Notes: a model not told the origin generated them from the sequence alone. A DNA stretch of 64,000 nt from Moritella sp. PE36 (GCF_000170855.1 NZ_ABCQ01000019.1:1-64000), one strand, 5' to 3'; shown: positions 55,510 to 64,000, counted from the stretch's first letter. A program made the numbers and translations.

Positions 55510-56448
55510 ATGTTATCTTTTGACAGTAACAAAAAAGCTCACCTATTAATGGTGATATGGTCAATACTCATTGCAAGTTCATTTCCTGCTGCGTCACTGA
55601 TTGTCGGTAAAATTGATACTACAAGCATAACGGCTTTAAGGTTTATCATTAGTAGTTGTTTGTTTTTTATATTTATATCTATATCTTTTAAATTCAAAAT
55701 TAAATTACCAAAAATAAAAGATTTCATATGCTACTCGACATTATCAGCTTGTTTAGTTTTTTATTTTTGGTCTCTATTTAAAGCATTAGAAACAACCACA
55801 CCATTACATACCGGAATATTGTTCACCTCGGTGCCATTATTTACGGCGTTAATATCAAATCAGATTTTTAAAGTTAAAATATCCAAACATATCAAAACCG
55901 CGCTGCTTCTTGGTGCTGTTGGTGCGATATGGGCCGTTTTAAAAGGGGATATCGAGTTACTGTCTGCCTTTTCTTTTAATTCTGGCGATCAGACTTTTAT
56001 ATATGGTTGTATAACTTTCGCATTTTATGGACCTTTTGTTAATTTCGCCAAGAAAAAAGGCATGTTAACGGCATCTTCTGCTGTGATCACATTTTGGATA
56101 ATGCTGATTGGTAGTATTGCATTGATAGCGATAGCGCTAATTGAACAGAAAGGAGAACTACAATGGGGCATACTTAACTATCAAGATTACTTGACTCTAT
56201 TATACCTTTCAATCTTTACAACTATTATTACTTTTTGGCAAATACAGTATTGCACACAGATACTCGACGCGACTATTGTCATGTCTTACAGTTACTTAAT
56301 ACCAAGTATGGTATTGCTAATTGATATTTTCATCTATGGTAATGCTGCGCCTCCATCTGTATTTCTGGGCATAATGTTTACGTTCATCGCATTAATATTA
56401 ATTAATAATGAATTTAAAATCCCGCGCTCTTTTAGTAACTCAAAATGA
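55510..56448 (+). CDS. EamA/DMT-family transporter
   Basis: The 312-residue protein has about ten hydrophobic helices in two EamA halves, starting LLMVIWSILIASSFPAASLIVGKIDTTSITALRF. It is noticeably more AT-rich than its neighbours and rich in Ile, Lys, Asn and Phe, which suggests recent transfer. GAGGAAAACTAACTC precedes the ATG. Likely an exporter of small metabolites; substrate unknown. It is not closely similar to the DMT protein at 49 kb. Confidence 0.83.
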   Translation: MLSFDSNKKAHLLMVIWSILIASSFPAASLIVGKIDTTSITALRFIISSCLFFIFISISFKFKIKLPKIKDFICYSTLSACLVFYFWSLFKALETTTPLHTGILFTSVPLFTALISNQIFKVKISKHIKTALLLGAVGAIWAVLKGDIELLSAFSFNSGDQTFIYGCITFAFYGPFVNFAKKKGMLTASSAVITFWIMLIGSIALIAIALIEQKGELQWGILNYQDYLTLLYLSIFTTIITFWQIQYCTQILDATIVMSYSYLIPSMVLLIDIFIYGNAAPPSVFLGIMFTFIALILINNEFKIPRSFSNSK

Positions 56449-56640
56449 ACGGTGTTGGTCTATTTGTTCAGGTATTTTCAAGGTGTTAAGCACTGAATGC
56501 AGAGTCTGAACATTCGTCAATTATACCAACAAGTTGTGCTGTTAATATAATCACTAATGACTAGCGATTTTATGCAATATTCAAACACAGTTGTTGGATT
56601 TATACTAAAAAATAATTCAACCATACGAATGAGAAACAAT

Positions 56641-57261
56641 ATGCCTAAAATTAAAATCGAATTTTATCATGACGCAGTATGTGGGTGGTGTTACATATTA
56701 AGCCCGCGCCTTAGGAACCTACTAAAAAATAAAAACATAGAAATTCAGCAACGTTGCTTTGTACTGCAACGTAACGATGAAGAAATGGTGCAACGCTTTG
56801 GATCTTTAACATCTGCTAAATTCGAGATCTTAAACCATTGGGAATCATGCAAAGCTCAAGCCGATGATCCCAGTAGCATCAATATAGAAGGTATGCGAGC
56901 TACGTCATTTTCTTATCCTAGCGGTTACCTGGCAGCATTAGGTGCGAAAACAGCCGAGCTAATGGGTGACAGTAATACACATTGGGATTATTTCGATGAA
57001 ATACAGCGCCAACATTTGCAGCTGAATTCGAATATTGCGGATACCGAGGTGATCATAGCAACAGCCAAAATAATAGGGTTAGATCCAATCGAGTTTAGCA
57101 ATACGTTATTTAGTGACAAAGTGAAACAAGCCGTAGAAAAAGATATACGTCAGGCGCAAAAATTGGGTATTAGAACAATCCCCACCATCGTCATTAACGG
57201 TGAGAAAGTTATTTCTCAAGCATTGAGCAATCAACAATTAGACACGTTATTTAGTCAATAA
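56641..57261 (+). CDS. DsbA/FrnE-family thioredoxin-fold oxidoreductase
   Basis: The 206-residue product begins PKIKIEFYHDAVCGWCYI, with the redox motif C-G-W-C, and has the cis-proline loop IRTIPTIVINGEKV near the end, separated by a helical insertion as in FrnE-like proteins. There is no signal peptide, so it is cytoplasmic, unlike true DsbA. A longer frame from 56557 adds 28 residues unlike the family; the ATG at 56641 follows GAGAAAC, a weak ribosome site. Confidence 0.8.
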   Translation: MPKIKIEFYHDAVCGWCYILSPRLRNLLKNKNIEIQQRCFVLQRNDEEMVQRFGSLTSAKFEILNHWESCKAQADDPSSINIEGMRATSFSYPSGYLAALGAKTAELMGDSNTHWDYFDEIQRQHLQLNSNIADTEVIIATAKIIGLDPIEFSNTLFSDKVKQAVEKDIRQAQKLGIRTIPTIVINGEKVISQALSNQQLDTLFSQ

Positions 57262-57334
57262 CAGTACTTGAACAGAACTCTTGTATTTAAGCCATGACTT
57301 ATCATGTGGGTTTCTGATGAATTAATTGAAGTGA

Positions 57335-57360
57335 AAAAACGGCTTATAAAAGCCGTTTTA
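57335..57360. terminator. Bidirectional terminator between FrnE-like gene and phnE2
   Basis: AAAACGGCTT and AAGCCGTTTT pair around a short loop, with A and T runs on both sides, between convergent genes. Confidence 0.85.
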
Positions 57361-57414
57361 TATCGTCTTAATTAATGACTTACCCCGTCAAATAAACAAG
57401 GTCGTTAATCGTGA

Positions 57415-58272
57415 TTAAATAAGCTTATTTCGAATATGGATGACGACGGCTTCAGCTATGATCACCACAGTAAAAATACTCACCAGTACCATAGCTACTT
57501 TTTGCCATTCAAATAAGTTCTGCGCATCATTGAGAATAACCCCAATGCCACCAGCACCCACCAGACCTAATACCGCAGATTCACGTACATTAATATCCCA
57601 ACGAAATAGCACAATGGAATAGAACGCAGGCATCACTTGTGGCCAGTAACCTTTAAGTAAAATACTCATCCATGATGCTCCCGTTGCTCTGAGAGCCTCA
57701 ATGGGGCCAACATTCACTTCTTCAAGCGCTTCTGCTAAAAGTTTACCCACAAAACCAATACTACGGATGGCAATTGCCATTATTCCCGCCAAAAGGCCAG
57801 GGCCAAACAATGCAATAAACAACAATGCCCAAACCAATGAATTAACCGAACGCGACGATACTAAGAAAACTTTTGCAATCCAGTTTAGGGTTTTATTCGG
57901 CGTAATATTGTGCGCATTAAGCAAGGCTAAAGGAATGGCAAAAATGAGTGTAAATAAGGTGCCTATTGTCGCAATATTCAATGTTTCGATCATGGCTTCA
58001 TGAATAAACTCGGGATAAAAAGCATAATCTAATGGCATCATACGTTCAAACAGGTCGGCAAACTGAGCAGGCGCGTCGTAAAGAAACTCGGGGATCACCT
58101 CAACAGTTTGCCATGACCACATAATTGCCGAAACTAAGCATAAATAAATAGTAAAACGGGCGATACGTTCACTTGGTGTAAAGCGTTGCCATTCTTTGTC
58201 AACGTGAGTCATGGTATTAACTTGAGGTATATTTTCTACATGCGATTTATTATTGATATTTGCAGTTGTCAT
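57415..58272 (-). CDS. phnE: Phosphonate-type ABC transporter permease (PhnE, second)
   Basis: The 285-residue inner-membrane permease has about six helices and the ATPase-docking loop EALRATGASWMSILLKGYWPQVMP, typical of PhnE. An extra hydrophilic N-terminus of about 30 residues precedes the first helix. Its ATG overlaps the stop of the first permease gene (TAATG). Last gene of phnD-phnC-phnE1-phnE2. The transporter may carry phosphonates, phosphite or phosphate esters; sequence alone does not say. Confidence 0.9.
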   Translation of the reverse strand: MTTANINNKSHVENIPQVNTMTHVDKEWQRFTPSERIARFTIYLCLVSAIMWSWQTVEVIPEFLYDAPAQFADLFERMMPLDYAFYPEFIHEAMIETLNIATIGTLFTLIFAIPLALLNAHNITPNKTLNWIAKVFLVSSRSVNSLVWALLFIALFGPGLLAGIMAIAIRSIGFVGKLLAEALEEVNVGPIEALRATGASWMSILLKGYWPQVMPAFYSIVLFRWDINVRESAVLGLVGAGGIGVILNDAQNLFEWQKVAMVLVSIFTVVIIAEAVVIHIRNKLI

Positions 58273-59069
58273 TAGAAAACCCTCCTAACAATATTGGAAA
58301 GAAATTCACCGACTAAAATAAGCGCAATAATAGTGATCAAAATAGCGGAGACAAAATCATAATCAAAGCGTTGGAAAGCGGAGAATAATGTACCACCTAT
58401 ACCACCCGCACCGACAATCCCCACCATCGTGGAGTTACGTAGGTTAGAATCTAGTTGATAGCTCGCAAAACCAATAAAACGCGTAAACACTTGTGGCAGG
58501 ACCGCATACAAGGTCACGCAGGCAAAGCTGGCACCAGTAGCACGAATAGCTTCAACGGATTTAAGCGAAATTTCTTCAATGGCTTCAGCAAACAGTTTGG
58601 CAATAAAACCAATGGACGCGAATACCAAGGTTAAAATCCCTGCGAGTGCCCCAAAACCGACCGCTTTTACAAATAGGATCGCGATGATCACGGGATGAAA
58701 AGAACGGCATAATGCGATAAAGCCACGAACAGGTGTTGAGACTATCGCAGGCATCATGTTACGGGCAGCCATCAGCCCAAGGAAAAGCGAAATTATAATC
58801 CCAAAAAAGCTCGAGATAATTGCAATTTGTAGGCTTTCCAGCAAACCACTGAATAATAAACTAGAGCGTGAAAAATTAGGTGGAAACATACGAGAAAGTA
58901 AACGTTCGCTTTCACTAAAACCAATCACTAGCCGTTCGAAAGTCAAGCCTAATGTTGATAAGCTATAAAACAGATAACCAATAATGGCCGCGATAATTAG
59001 CCTATTTGTCCACGATGCTTTAAATGGGTTTTCTCGGTTTGTGGACGTATTTGGTGTTAATCCAGCCAT
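58272..59069 (-). CDS. phnE: Phosphonate-type ABC transporter permease (PhnE, first)
   Basis: The 265-residue permease is a paralogue of the next gene, with the docking loop [27 protein letters not shown] and the [19 protein letters not shown] segment found in PhnE proteins. Its start lies 13 bases inside the end of phnC and uses a GGAGGTG ribosome site within that gene, so the two are tightly coupled. Two unlike PhnE subunits probably form a heterodimer. Confidence 0.9.
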   Translation of the reverse strand: MAGLTPNTSTNRENPFKASWTNRLIIAAIIGYLFYSLSTLGLTFERLVIGFSESERLLSRMFPPNFSRSSLLFSGLLESLQIAIISSFFGIIISLFLGLMAARNMMPAIVSTPVRGFIALCRSFHPVIIAILFVKAVGFGALAGILTLVFASIGFIAKLFAEAIEEISLKSVEAIRATGASFACVTLYAVLPQVFTRFIGFASYQLDSNLRNSTMVGIVGAGGIGGTLFSAFQRFDYDFVSAILITIIALILVGEFLSNIVRRVF

Positions 59070-59827
59070 GATTCACCTCCATAAATAACTTTAAGGTCTT
59101 CTTCTGTAATACCTTCGGGACTGCCGTCGTAATGGACTTTACCATTACACATACCGATGATGCGTTTAGCGTAACGCTTGGCCAAATTCACATCATGCAT
59201 GTTAACCAATACCGGAATATTTTTTTGTTGTGCAAAGGTTTCCATTAACTCCATAATTTCAACGGCCGTTTTTGGATCCAGTGATGATGTTGGTTCATCA
59301 GCAAGTAAAATATATGGGTCTTGCATAATTGCTCGCGCGATGCCTACACGTTGTCTTTGTCCACCCGACAAACTATCCGCACGTTGATTCGTAAACTCAG
59401 ACAGTCCAACAAAATCTAATAATTCAAAAGCTTTATTAAGATCTGCTTGCGCGTAATTTCTTCGCCAAGCATTCCAAGCGGTCATATAACCAAGACGACC
59501 ACTGAGTACATTCTCAATCACGGTTAATCTTTCAACCAGGTTATATTCTTGGAAAACCATACCGATATGACGGCGCTGTTTGCGTAATGCTTTGCCTTTT
59601 AGTTGGGTAAGGTCTACACCTTCAAAAATAATTTCACCTTTACTGGGATCGTTGAGGCGATTAATACAACGTAATAGCGTACTTTTACCCGTACCTGAAG
59701 GGCCAATGATAGCGATGATGCCAGGTTTGTCGATGTCGATGTTAATACCTTTAAGAATGGGCTTACCGGCCACATATTCATGATAAAGGTTATTGATCTT
59801 TATTCCGCTATAACTTGCTACGGCCAT
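59057..59827 (-). CDS. phnC: Phosphonate-type ABC transporter ATP-binding protein
   Basis: The 256-residue ATPase has Walker [18 protein letters not shown] near residue 42, the PhnC-typical [23 protein letters not shown], signature [15 protein letters not shown], Walker [12 protein letters not shown] and [14 protein letters not shown]. It overlaps phnE1 and is separated from phnD by a 122-bp gap with a strong hairpin. Confidence 0.94.
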   Translation of the reverse strand: MAVASYSGIKINNLYHEYVAGKPILKGINIDIDKPGIIAIIGPSGTGKSTLLRCINRLNDPSKGEIIFEGVDLTQLKGKALRKQRRHIGMVFQEYNLVERLTVIENVLSGRLGYMTAWNAWRRNYAQADLNKAFELLDFVGLSEFTNQRADSLSGGQRQRVGIARAIMQDPYILLADEPTSSLDPKTAVEIMELMETFAQQKNIPVLVNMHDVNLAKRYAKRIIGMCNGKVHYDGSPEGITEEDLKVIYGGESWLD

Positions 59828-59858
59828 AATGCTGCTTCCTTGTGCTAATTTTTGAATG

Positions 59859-59887
59859 ATCTATGCCCTACCCGAGAGGGCATAGAT
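59859..59887 (-). promoter_or_regulatory. Perfect 11-bp hairpin between phnD and phnC
   Basis: ATCTATGCCCT-ACCCGAG-AGGGCATAGAT. On the transcribed strand no T run follows, so it is more likely an mRNA-stabilising stem after the binding-protein gene than a terminator. Confidence 0.7.
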
Positions 59888-59949
59888 TTTCCATTAGAAT
59901 AATTTATGGGGTATGAACTAACTGATTAAAATATTAATCGGTTAAGTGC

Positions 59950-60990
59950 TTACTGAGTTTTTGCAAGTTTTGCTAACGCCGCCGCTTTTTTCTTAGCACG
60001 CTTGGCTGCGTCTTTTTCTGCTAATTTTTTCAGTCCTGTTTTTGTATATGCAGTACCCGTGGCATGAGCGATATCACGGATCACCCCCCATTCTTCTTTA
60101 TAAGTGATTGGTGCAAAACGGTCAGCACCTTTGAATGATATTCTCATTTCTTCGGTGAAACGGTAGCTATAGAAAGCTTCTTGGATTTTTTTAGCCAGTT
60201 CCGGTTTCAAGTTATGTGCGTAACCAAAAGCTGATGTAGGAAAACGTGGACTACGGTAAATAATTTTTAGTACCGAACCATCGACACGGCCGGCGTCAAC
60301 CATACGGTCGTATACATCGGAAGCCACAGGTGCAGCATCGTAATCACCGTTAAATACGCCAAGAATGGATTGGTCATGCTTACCTGAATAAAATACTTTG
60401 TAGTCGACGTCAGGGACCAGACCTTCTGCAGGAAAGAGGGCTCGGGGGGCTAAGTTACCTGAGTTCGATGATGCGGAAGTATGCGCCACTTTTTTACCTT
60501 TAAGATCAGCCATTGAGTTAATGCCGCTATCTTTACGTACAATCGTGATCAGATTATAACCGTGGAAACCTTTCTCATCCCCTTTAACTGCAATGGGTAC
60601 ATAACCGGCGAGGTTTACTGCATAACCTGTTGGACCGGTAGAGAAACCTGCGACATGAAGGCGACCTGAACGCATCGCTTCAACTTGTGCAGAGTTTGAG
60701 TGTACTGTGTAGTAGATCACGCGTTTACCTGTGATTTTACTTAAATGCGCTTGAAAATCTGCAAATGCATCTTTATAAAGAGCGGGGTCTTCTACAGGTG
60801 TATAGGTAAAGACCAACGTACTTGGATCACTCCAGTCACTTGGGTCTTTTGGGGTGTCGGCAACTAAGTCCATATTTTCATCACAGTATCTATCGTCTAG
60901 TACGCCACGACTAGCGCATTCACTTGCCATAGTGATTGAGGGGAATATTAGTGAACTAACGATTAACAATCCTTTAACGCTGATTTTCAT
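59950..60990 (-). CDS. phnD: Phosphonate/phosphite-type periplasmic binding protein
   Basis: The 346-residue product has a signal peptide (about residues 1-22, ending TMA) and the PhnD fold: LVFTYTPVEDPALYKDAFADFQAHLSKITGKRV, VEAMRSGRLHVAGFSTGPTGYAVN, GKKVAHTSASSNSGNLAPR and the YDAAPVASDVYDRMV loop. The SSNSGN stretch is where related proteins hold the phosphonate or phosphite group. A Lys/Ala-rich C-terminal tail (KKAAALAKLAKTQ type) is unusual. First gene of its operon, 33 bases downstream of a predicted sigma-54 start site. Confidence 0.9.
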   Translation of the reverse strand: MKISVKGLLIVSSLIFPSITMASECASRGVLDDRYCDENMDLVADTPKDPSDWSDPSTLVFTYTPVEDPALYKDAFADFQAHLSKITGKRVIYYTVHSNSAQVEAMRSGRLHVAGFSTGPTGYAVNLAGYVPIAVKGDEKGFHGYNLITIVRKDSGINSMADLKGKKVAHTSASSNSGNLAPRALFPAEGLVPDVDYKVFYSGKHDQSILGVFNGDYDAAPVASDVYDRMVDAGRVDGSVLKIIYRSPRFPTSAFGYAHNLKPELAKKIQEAFYSYRFTEEMRISFKGADRFAPITYKEEWGVIRDIAHATGTAYTKTGLKKLAEKDAAKRAKKKAAALAKLAKTQ

Positions 60991-61033
60991 ATTCGAACCT
61001 TATTTTTACTATTGTTGGAATTAATTAACTATT

Positions 61034-61049
61034 TGCATAGTTTGTGCCA
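61034..61049 (-). promoter_or_regulatory. Sigma-54 promoter of phnDCE
   Basis: Minus strand TGGCACAAACTATGCA: TGGCAC matches the -24 box, and GG is followed by exactly ten bases and GC at -12. The predicted start lies about 33 bases before the phnD ATG. Confidence 0.82.
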
Positions 61050-61108
61050 GCTTTAATACACTTATAAATCAACAGATTAAAACAAATACAAGTCAAGGTG
61101 TCATAATT

Positions 61109-61158
61109 TGGGTCATCACTGTCCATATACTAAAGAGGTATATGGGTCATATATGTCC
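61109..61158. promoter_or_regulatory. Two copies of a TGGGTCAT-N3-TGTCC motif (candidate enhancers)
   Basis: TGGGTCATCACTGTCC (61109-61124) and TGGGTCATATATGTCC (61143-61158) start 34 bp apart, about 60-110 bp upstream of the sigma-54 promoter of phnD. The second has dyad symmetry (GG-CATATATG-CC). Between them CCATATAC/GTATATGG is a perfect inverted repeat. Confidence 0.72.
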
Positions 61159-61180
61159 TATTTTTAATAGCAGACAAAAT

Positions 61181-61204
61181 AAAAGAGCTCGAAAGCCCTT
61201 TTTT
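61181..61204 (-). terminator. Terminator of the glycerophosphodiesterase gene
   Basis: On the minus strand AAAAGGGCT-TTCG-AGCTCTTTT forms a 9-bp stem with one G-T pair and a TTCG tetraloop, followed by ATTTT. It lies about 66 bases after the gene. Confidence 0.72.
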
Positions 61205-61269
61205 ATCGTCTATTGTGTATTAATAATGTTAAAAACAGTGGCCCTGTTAACAATATTAATACTGTTTCG

Positions 61270-62484
61270 CTATTTTAAATTCATGCAGTTTGCATAATAG
61301 GTCACTGTTGCTGGCCAATCACTGAAAACACCAATTACACCAACATCTTGTGCTAATACATCAAGCATATTCATCGCGTCGCCATCATTATTGATGCCTT
61401 CGCTGACACTTTGATAATACCAACCTCCGCCTTGAGCCAGTGGTCCTGAACGTTCTAGTGTCCATGCAATAATGTCAAGATCAGCTTGTTTCGCCAGTTT
61501 GGCGTAGTTTGAAGGTACAAGGTTTTTCTTCTTATCTAAATCGACAAGTGCAAACAAAGGTGGCGCGATAATATTTACGCCAGCATCTTTGAGTGCAGCC
61601 ATGTTGGCTTTCGAGGCGACGAAATCTTTTTGCTCATAAACGCGATCATCGAGGTATACGGCTTGTTTACCAAAACTTGGATTATTTTTAATCCAGTATT
61701 TTACGTCATTTAAATCAAATGACTGTAAATAGGTATCCGATGCTGAAATTCCAGCGACTTTTAGTTCATCAACTAATTTCTGTGCATACATTTCTTGAGT
61801 AAAGCCATTAAATGGCATAACAACCGCGGTCGACTTAAGTTCTGGCGTTACTTTCACACCATGCGCTTTAAATAATGCAGCACTTTCTGCATGGGTCATT
61901 AATGTACCATTTTGCGTATAAAGGTCCGTACGCCAGCCTGGTGTACCATTCATGTACTCTTCAACAGTCGTTGCTTTCGGATTTGAACCATCCATTTTAC
62001 CTTTAAGTGTCTTAAATTCAGCTAGAGTGAAATCAGACGTTCGACATTCAACTTTGGCATCTTCGCCTGTTGCAGGGTTCGCTGGTGTAAACGGTACAGT
62101 ACACTTCTTAGCAAGTTCCGGTTTTGATAATACATTGGTTGTTGTGTGTAGATCGTTTTGTGAATGTCGACAAACAAGTTGTTTGTCTTTAGTGAACGTC
62201 ACGTCACACTCAACCACACCGGCCCCCATTTCAATGGCGCTAAGATAAGATTCTTTGGTATGTTCAGGGAACTGCATCGCAGCGCCACGGTGGCCAATAG
62301 AAAAGCTGCTTCGTTGAAATGGCCCTTCACTACATTGCTGTAATTGAGTTTTGAGGGCGCTATCATCCATATTATTGACTAAATATGCTGGACGAGGACC
62401 TAAATTAGCTGACTCATTAGCCCAAACTGTGATTGAAGTTAACCCGAGTATGAGTGCGATTGAGCCCTTTAGTATTTGCTTCAT
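61270..62484 (-). CDS. Periplasmic glycerophosphodiester phosphodiesterase
   Basis: The enzyme splits glycerophosphodiesters from lipid head groups into an alcohol and glycerol-3-phosphate. The 404-residue product has a signal peptide (residues 1-22, ending VWA). The GDPD catalytic residues are visible: His-Arg in [13 protein letters not shown], Glu and Asp in [11 protein letters not shown], and His in LVCRHSQND. It is longer than E. coli GlpQ (358), with an insertion after the catalytic His that contains a [15 protein letters not shown] stretch. AAAGGAAATACAAG precedes the ATG. Sigma-54 promoter and an upstream motif shared with phnD suggest joint control. Confidence 0.9.
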   Translation of the reverse strand: MKQILKGSIALILGLTSITVWANESANLGPRPAYLVNNMDDSALKTQLQQCSEGPFQRSSFSIGHRGAAMQFPEHTKESYLSAIEMGAGVVECDVTFTKDKQLVCRHSQNDLHTTTNVLSKPELAKKCTVPFTPANPATGEDAKVECRTSDFTLAEFKTLKGKMDGSNPKATTVEEYMNGTPGWRTDLYTQNGTLMTHAESAALFKAHGVKVTPELKSTAVVMPFNGFTQEMYAQKLVDELKVAGISASDTYLQSFDLNDVKYWIKNNPSFGKQAVYLDDRVYEQKDFVASKANMAALKDAGVNIIAPPLFALVDLDKKKNLVPSNYAKLAKQADLDIIAWTLERSGPLAQGGGWYYQSVSEGINNDGDAMNMLDVLAQDVGVIGVFSDWPATVTYYANCMNLK

Positions 62485-62625
62485 CTTGTATTTCCTTTAA
62501 TAAGCAATTATCCATTTAGCTGATTAATTATTATTTCTGTGTTGGCTTATCCACTGTTATAAGTAATGTGAATAAGCCCCAAATAATTATCAGTACTGGT
62601 GATACGAAATCACCTAACATGTAAT

Positions 62626-62641
62626 TGCACTCATCATGCCA
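62626..62641 (-). promoter_or_regulatory. Sigma-54 promoter of the glycerophosphodiesterase gene
   Basis: Minus strand TGGCATGATGAGTGCA: a -24 TGGCA and -12 TGCA element with GG-N10-GC spacing. The leader to the ATG would be about 130 bases. Confidence 0.75.
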
Positions 62642-62702
62642 ACTATTAATTTTGTTATGTAACAGTTGGTTACGATTTTATTTTACGATAAAGTCTTGTT
62701 CA

Positions 62703-62718
62703 TGGGTCATTTGTGTCT
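62703..62718. promoter_or_regulatory. Third copy of the TGGGTCAT-N3-TGTC motif
   Basis: TGGGTCATTTGTGTCT lies 62 bp upstream of the sigma-54 promoter of the diesterase gene and just after the end of the regulator gene. It matches the two copies at phnD in 12 of the 13 non-spacer positions (TGGGTCAT and TGTCC), differing only at the last base. Confidence 0.68.
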
Positions 62719-62725
62719 CTGCTCT

Positions 62726-64000
62726 TCACTGTGTTTTGAAGTCTTCTTTATCAAGTTGGTGTTTCTTCATTTTTCGATATAGGGTTTTTCGAGGCAAATT
62801 GAGTTTGGCAGACACTTCGTTGATGTTACCCAACGTTTCGACAAGCGCTTCGGTCAATACGTCTCTTTCGTATTGTTCCATTAGCTTTTCAAAATCAAAC
62901 TCATCAGAACACGATTCGCTAATTGGCGTTTGTAAATCGAAGCCATCCCCGACAATACCGAGTACAAAACGATCTGCAACATTACGTAATTCCCGTAAAT
63001 TGCCAGGCCAATGATGACAACACAGTTGCTGTATCTGTTCTGAGTAAATTGTACATGGACGGGTTTTATATTTTTGACTTGCTTGGATAACAAAATGACG
63101 GAATAACAATTGGATGTCTTCTTTGCGTTGCTGCAAAGAAGGAAGATGCAAGCTGGCCACATTAAGGCGATAAAAGAGATCCGCGCGAAATTCGCCGGAT
63201 TCGCTTAATCTGGCCAAATCAGCCTTACTTGCCGCAATAACAGTAATGTCGATAGGAATAAGGATATTACCTCCGACACGTTCAATCACCCTTTCTTGGA
63301 GCACTCGCAATAGTTTAATTTGTATTGCAATGGGCATACTTTCGATTTCATCAAGAAATAAAGTACCACCATGGGCTTGCTCTAGTCGTCCGATGCGTTT
63401 TTTGTTAGCGCCGGTAAACGAGCCAGCTTCATGACCAAACAATTCACTTTCAATGATGCTTTCTGTCATACCCCCGCAATTAATAGCGACAAAAGGTTGA
63501 TCTTTGCGGCGACTGAAGTTGTGTAATGAACGGGCTATAATTTCTTTCCCTGTGCCTGTTTCGCCATTGATGATGGTATCAACACCGGTATGAGCAAGTA
63601 CTAAGACTTGTTGGCGAATTTTCTCAATGACCTTTGATTGGCCAATAATGACAGATTCAATGGGAATTTCTGGCGAATCCTTGTCTGTTGATTGCGTGGT
63701 GTTGCTATGTTGGCACTGCGCTAATGCGAGGTTGAGTTTGTCGATCAGCTCATCGGTATTAAGTGGTTTTTCCAGAAAATCGAACGCACCTAATTTCATA
63801 GCTTCAATGGCCATGGGAATATCACCGTGACCACTCATGAGTATGATAGGCACATTTGGTGCTCGATGCTGAATCAAACTTAACAAGGTTAAACCATCGA
63901 TCGATGGCATTCTCACGTCGCACAAAACGACAGACTTGCTGTTTGGATTTAGTGATTTCAAGCCCAGATTGGGATCGATGAAGCTACTGACATTAAAGCC
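62726..64000 (-). CDS. Sigma-54-dependent response regulator, DctD-like (partial)
   Basis: The frame stays open to the window end, so the first residues of the receiver are missing. Visible in order: the receiver from GFNVSSFIDP with phospho-acceptor Asp in VVLCDVRMPSIDG, the AAA+ domain with Walker A GETGTGKE, an altered sigma-54 contact loop GSFTGA (usually GAFTGA), GGTLFLDEIESMP as Walker B, and a C-terminal Fis-type helix-turn-helix NEVSAKLNLPRKTLYRKMKKH. Architecture and the last motif match the DctD branch. It sits upstream of the diesterase gene and likely controls that gene and phnDCE. A sensor kinase is expected just outside the window. Confidence 0.93.
   Translation of the reverse strand, partial: GFNVSSFIDPNLGLKSLNPNSKSVVLCDVRMPSIDGLTLLSLIQHRAPNVPIILMSGHGDIPMAIEAMKLGAFDFLEKPLNTDELIDKLNLALAQCQHSNTTQSTDKDSPEIPIESVIIGQSKVIEKIRQQVLVLAHTGVDTIINGETGTGKEIIARSLHNFSRRKDQPFVAINCGGMTESIIESELFGHEAGSFTGANKKRIGRLEQAHGGTLFLDEIESMPIAIQIKLLRVLQERVIERVGGNILIPIDITVIAASKADLARLSESGEFRADLFYRLNVASLHLPSLQQRKEDIQLLFRHFVIQASQKYKTRPCTIYSEQIQQLCCHHWPGNLRELRNVADRFVLGIVGDGFDLQTPISESCSDEFDFEKLMEQYERDVLTEALVETLGNINEVSAKLNLPRKTLYRKMKKHQLDKEDFKTQ

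Overview
The window is chromosomal DNA of a marine gammaproteobacterium, most probably Moritella. The core gene order is gammaproteobacterial: aroQ-accB-accC, prmA-dusB-fis, and tsaD divergent from rpsU-dnaG-rpoD. The chitinase at 16.4 kb matches, from memory, the 550-residue MmChi60 of Moritella marina in length, domain order and catalytic residue (Glu153). No database search was possible, so the genus is an inference.

Layout. 0-13.3 kb: end of a MATE transporter, aspA, an RND efflux pair with a divergent TetR regulator, cobA, fxsA, an orphan DsbD-alpha-like protein, an MFS transporter and acs. 13.6-16 kb: aroQ-accBC. 16-35.3 kb is accessory DNA lying between accC and prmA, which are near neighbours in Escherichia coli. 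It holds the chitinase, a complete 2-aminoethylphosphonate (AEP) import and catabolism cluster with its GntR regulator, mscS, a YbaK-type deacylase, a small membrane protein, and an ABC-2/HlyD/TolC exporter operon without an ATPase. 35.7-38.2 kb: prmA and dusB-fis. 38.3-42.1 kb: four consecutive lipoprotein genes including lpoB. 42.3-48.2 kb: tsaD, rpsU-dnaG-rpoD and a CAU-anticodon tRNA. 48.2-51.9 kb: an apparent small island at the tRNA 3' end, with a degraded P4-type integrase, a DMT exporter, a proline-hydroxylase-like dioxygenase and a LysR regulator, closed by a second copy of the tRNA 3' end. 52-57.3 kb: mixed accessory genes (a secreted lectin-like protein, a PPOX-fold protein, LysR, wrbA, a DMT transporter, a FrnE-like protein). 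57.4-64 kb: a PhnCDE-type transporter, a periplasmic glycerophosphodiesterase and a sigma-54 response regulator cut by the window end.

How the genes work together. AEP enters through PhnS/PhnT/PhnUV. PhnW, a PbfA-like lyase and a FAD oxidase each plausibly feed phosphonoacetaldehyde to PhnX, which releases phosphate. The phnS and phnT promoters share one layout: a Pho box, a -10 box 10 bp downstream, then a CTGGTAYAGWCCA site over or just after the predicted start of transcription. This points to joint control by PhoB and the local GntR protein. The second phosphorus locus looks different: phnD and the glycerophosphodiesterase gene each have a GG-N10-GC sigma-54 promoter, and upstream of both lies a motif TGGGTCAT-N3-TGTC (two copies at phnD, one at the diesterase gene). 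The adjacent sigma-54 activator is the natural candidate to bind it. This sigma-54 phosphonate-type transporter/diesterase regulon, and the integrase-marked hydroxylase island, are the two least familiar systems here.
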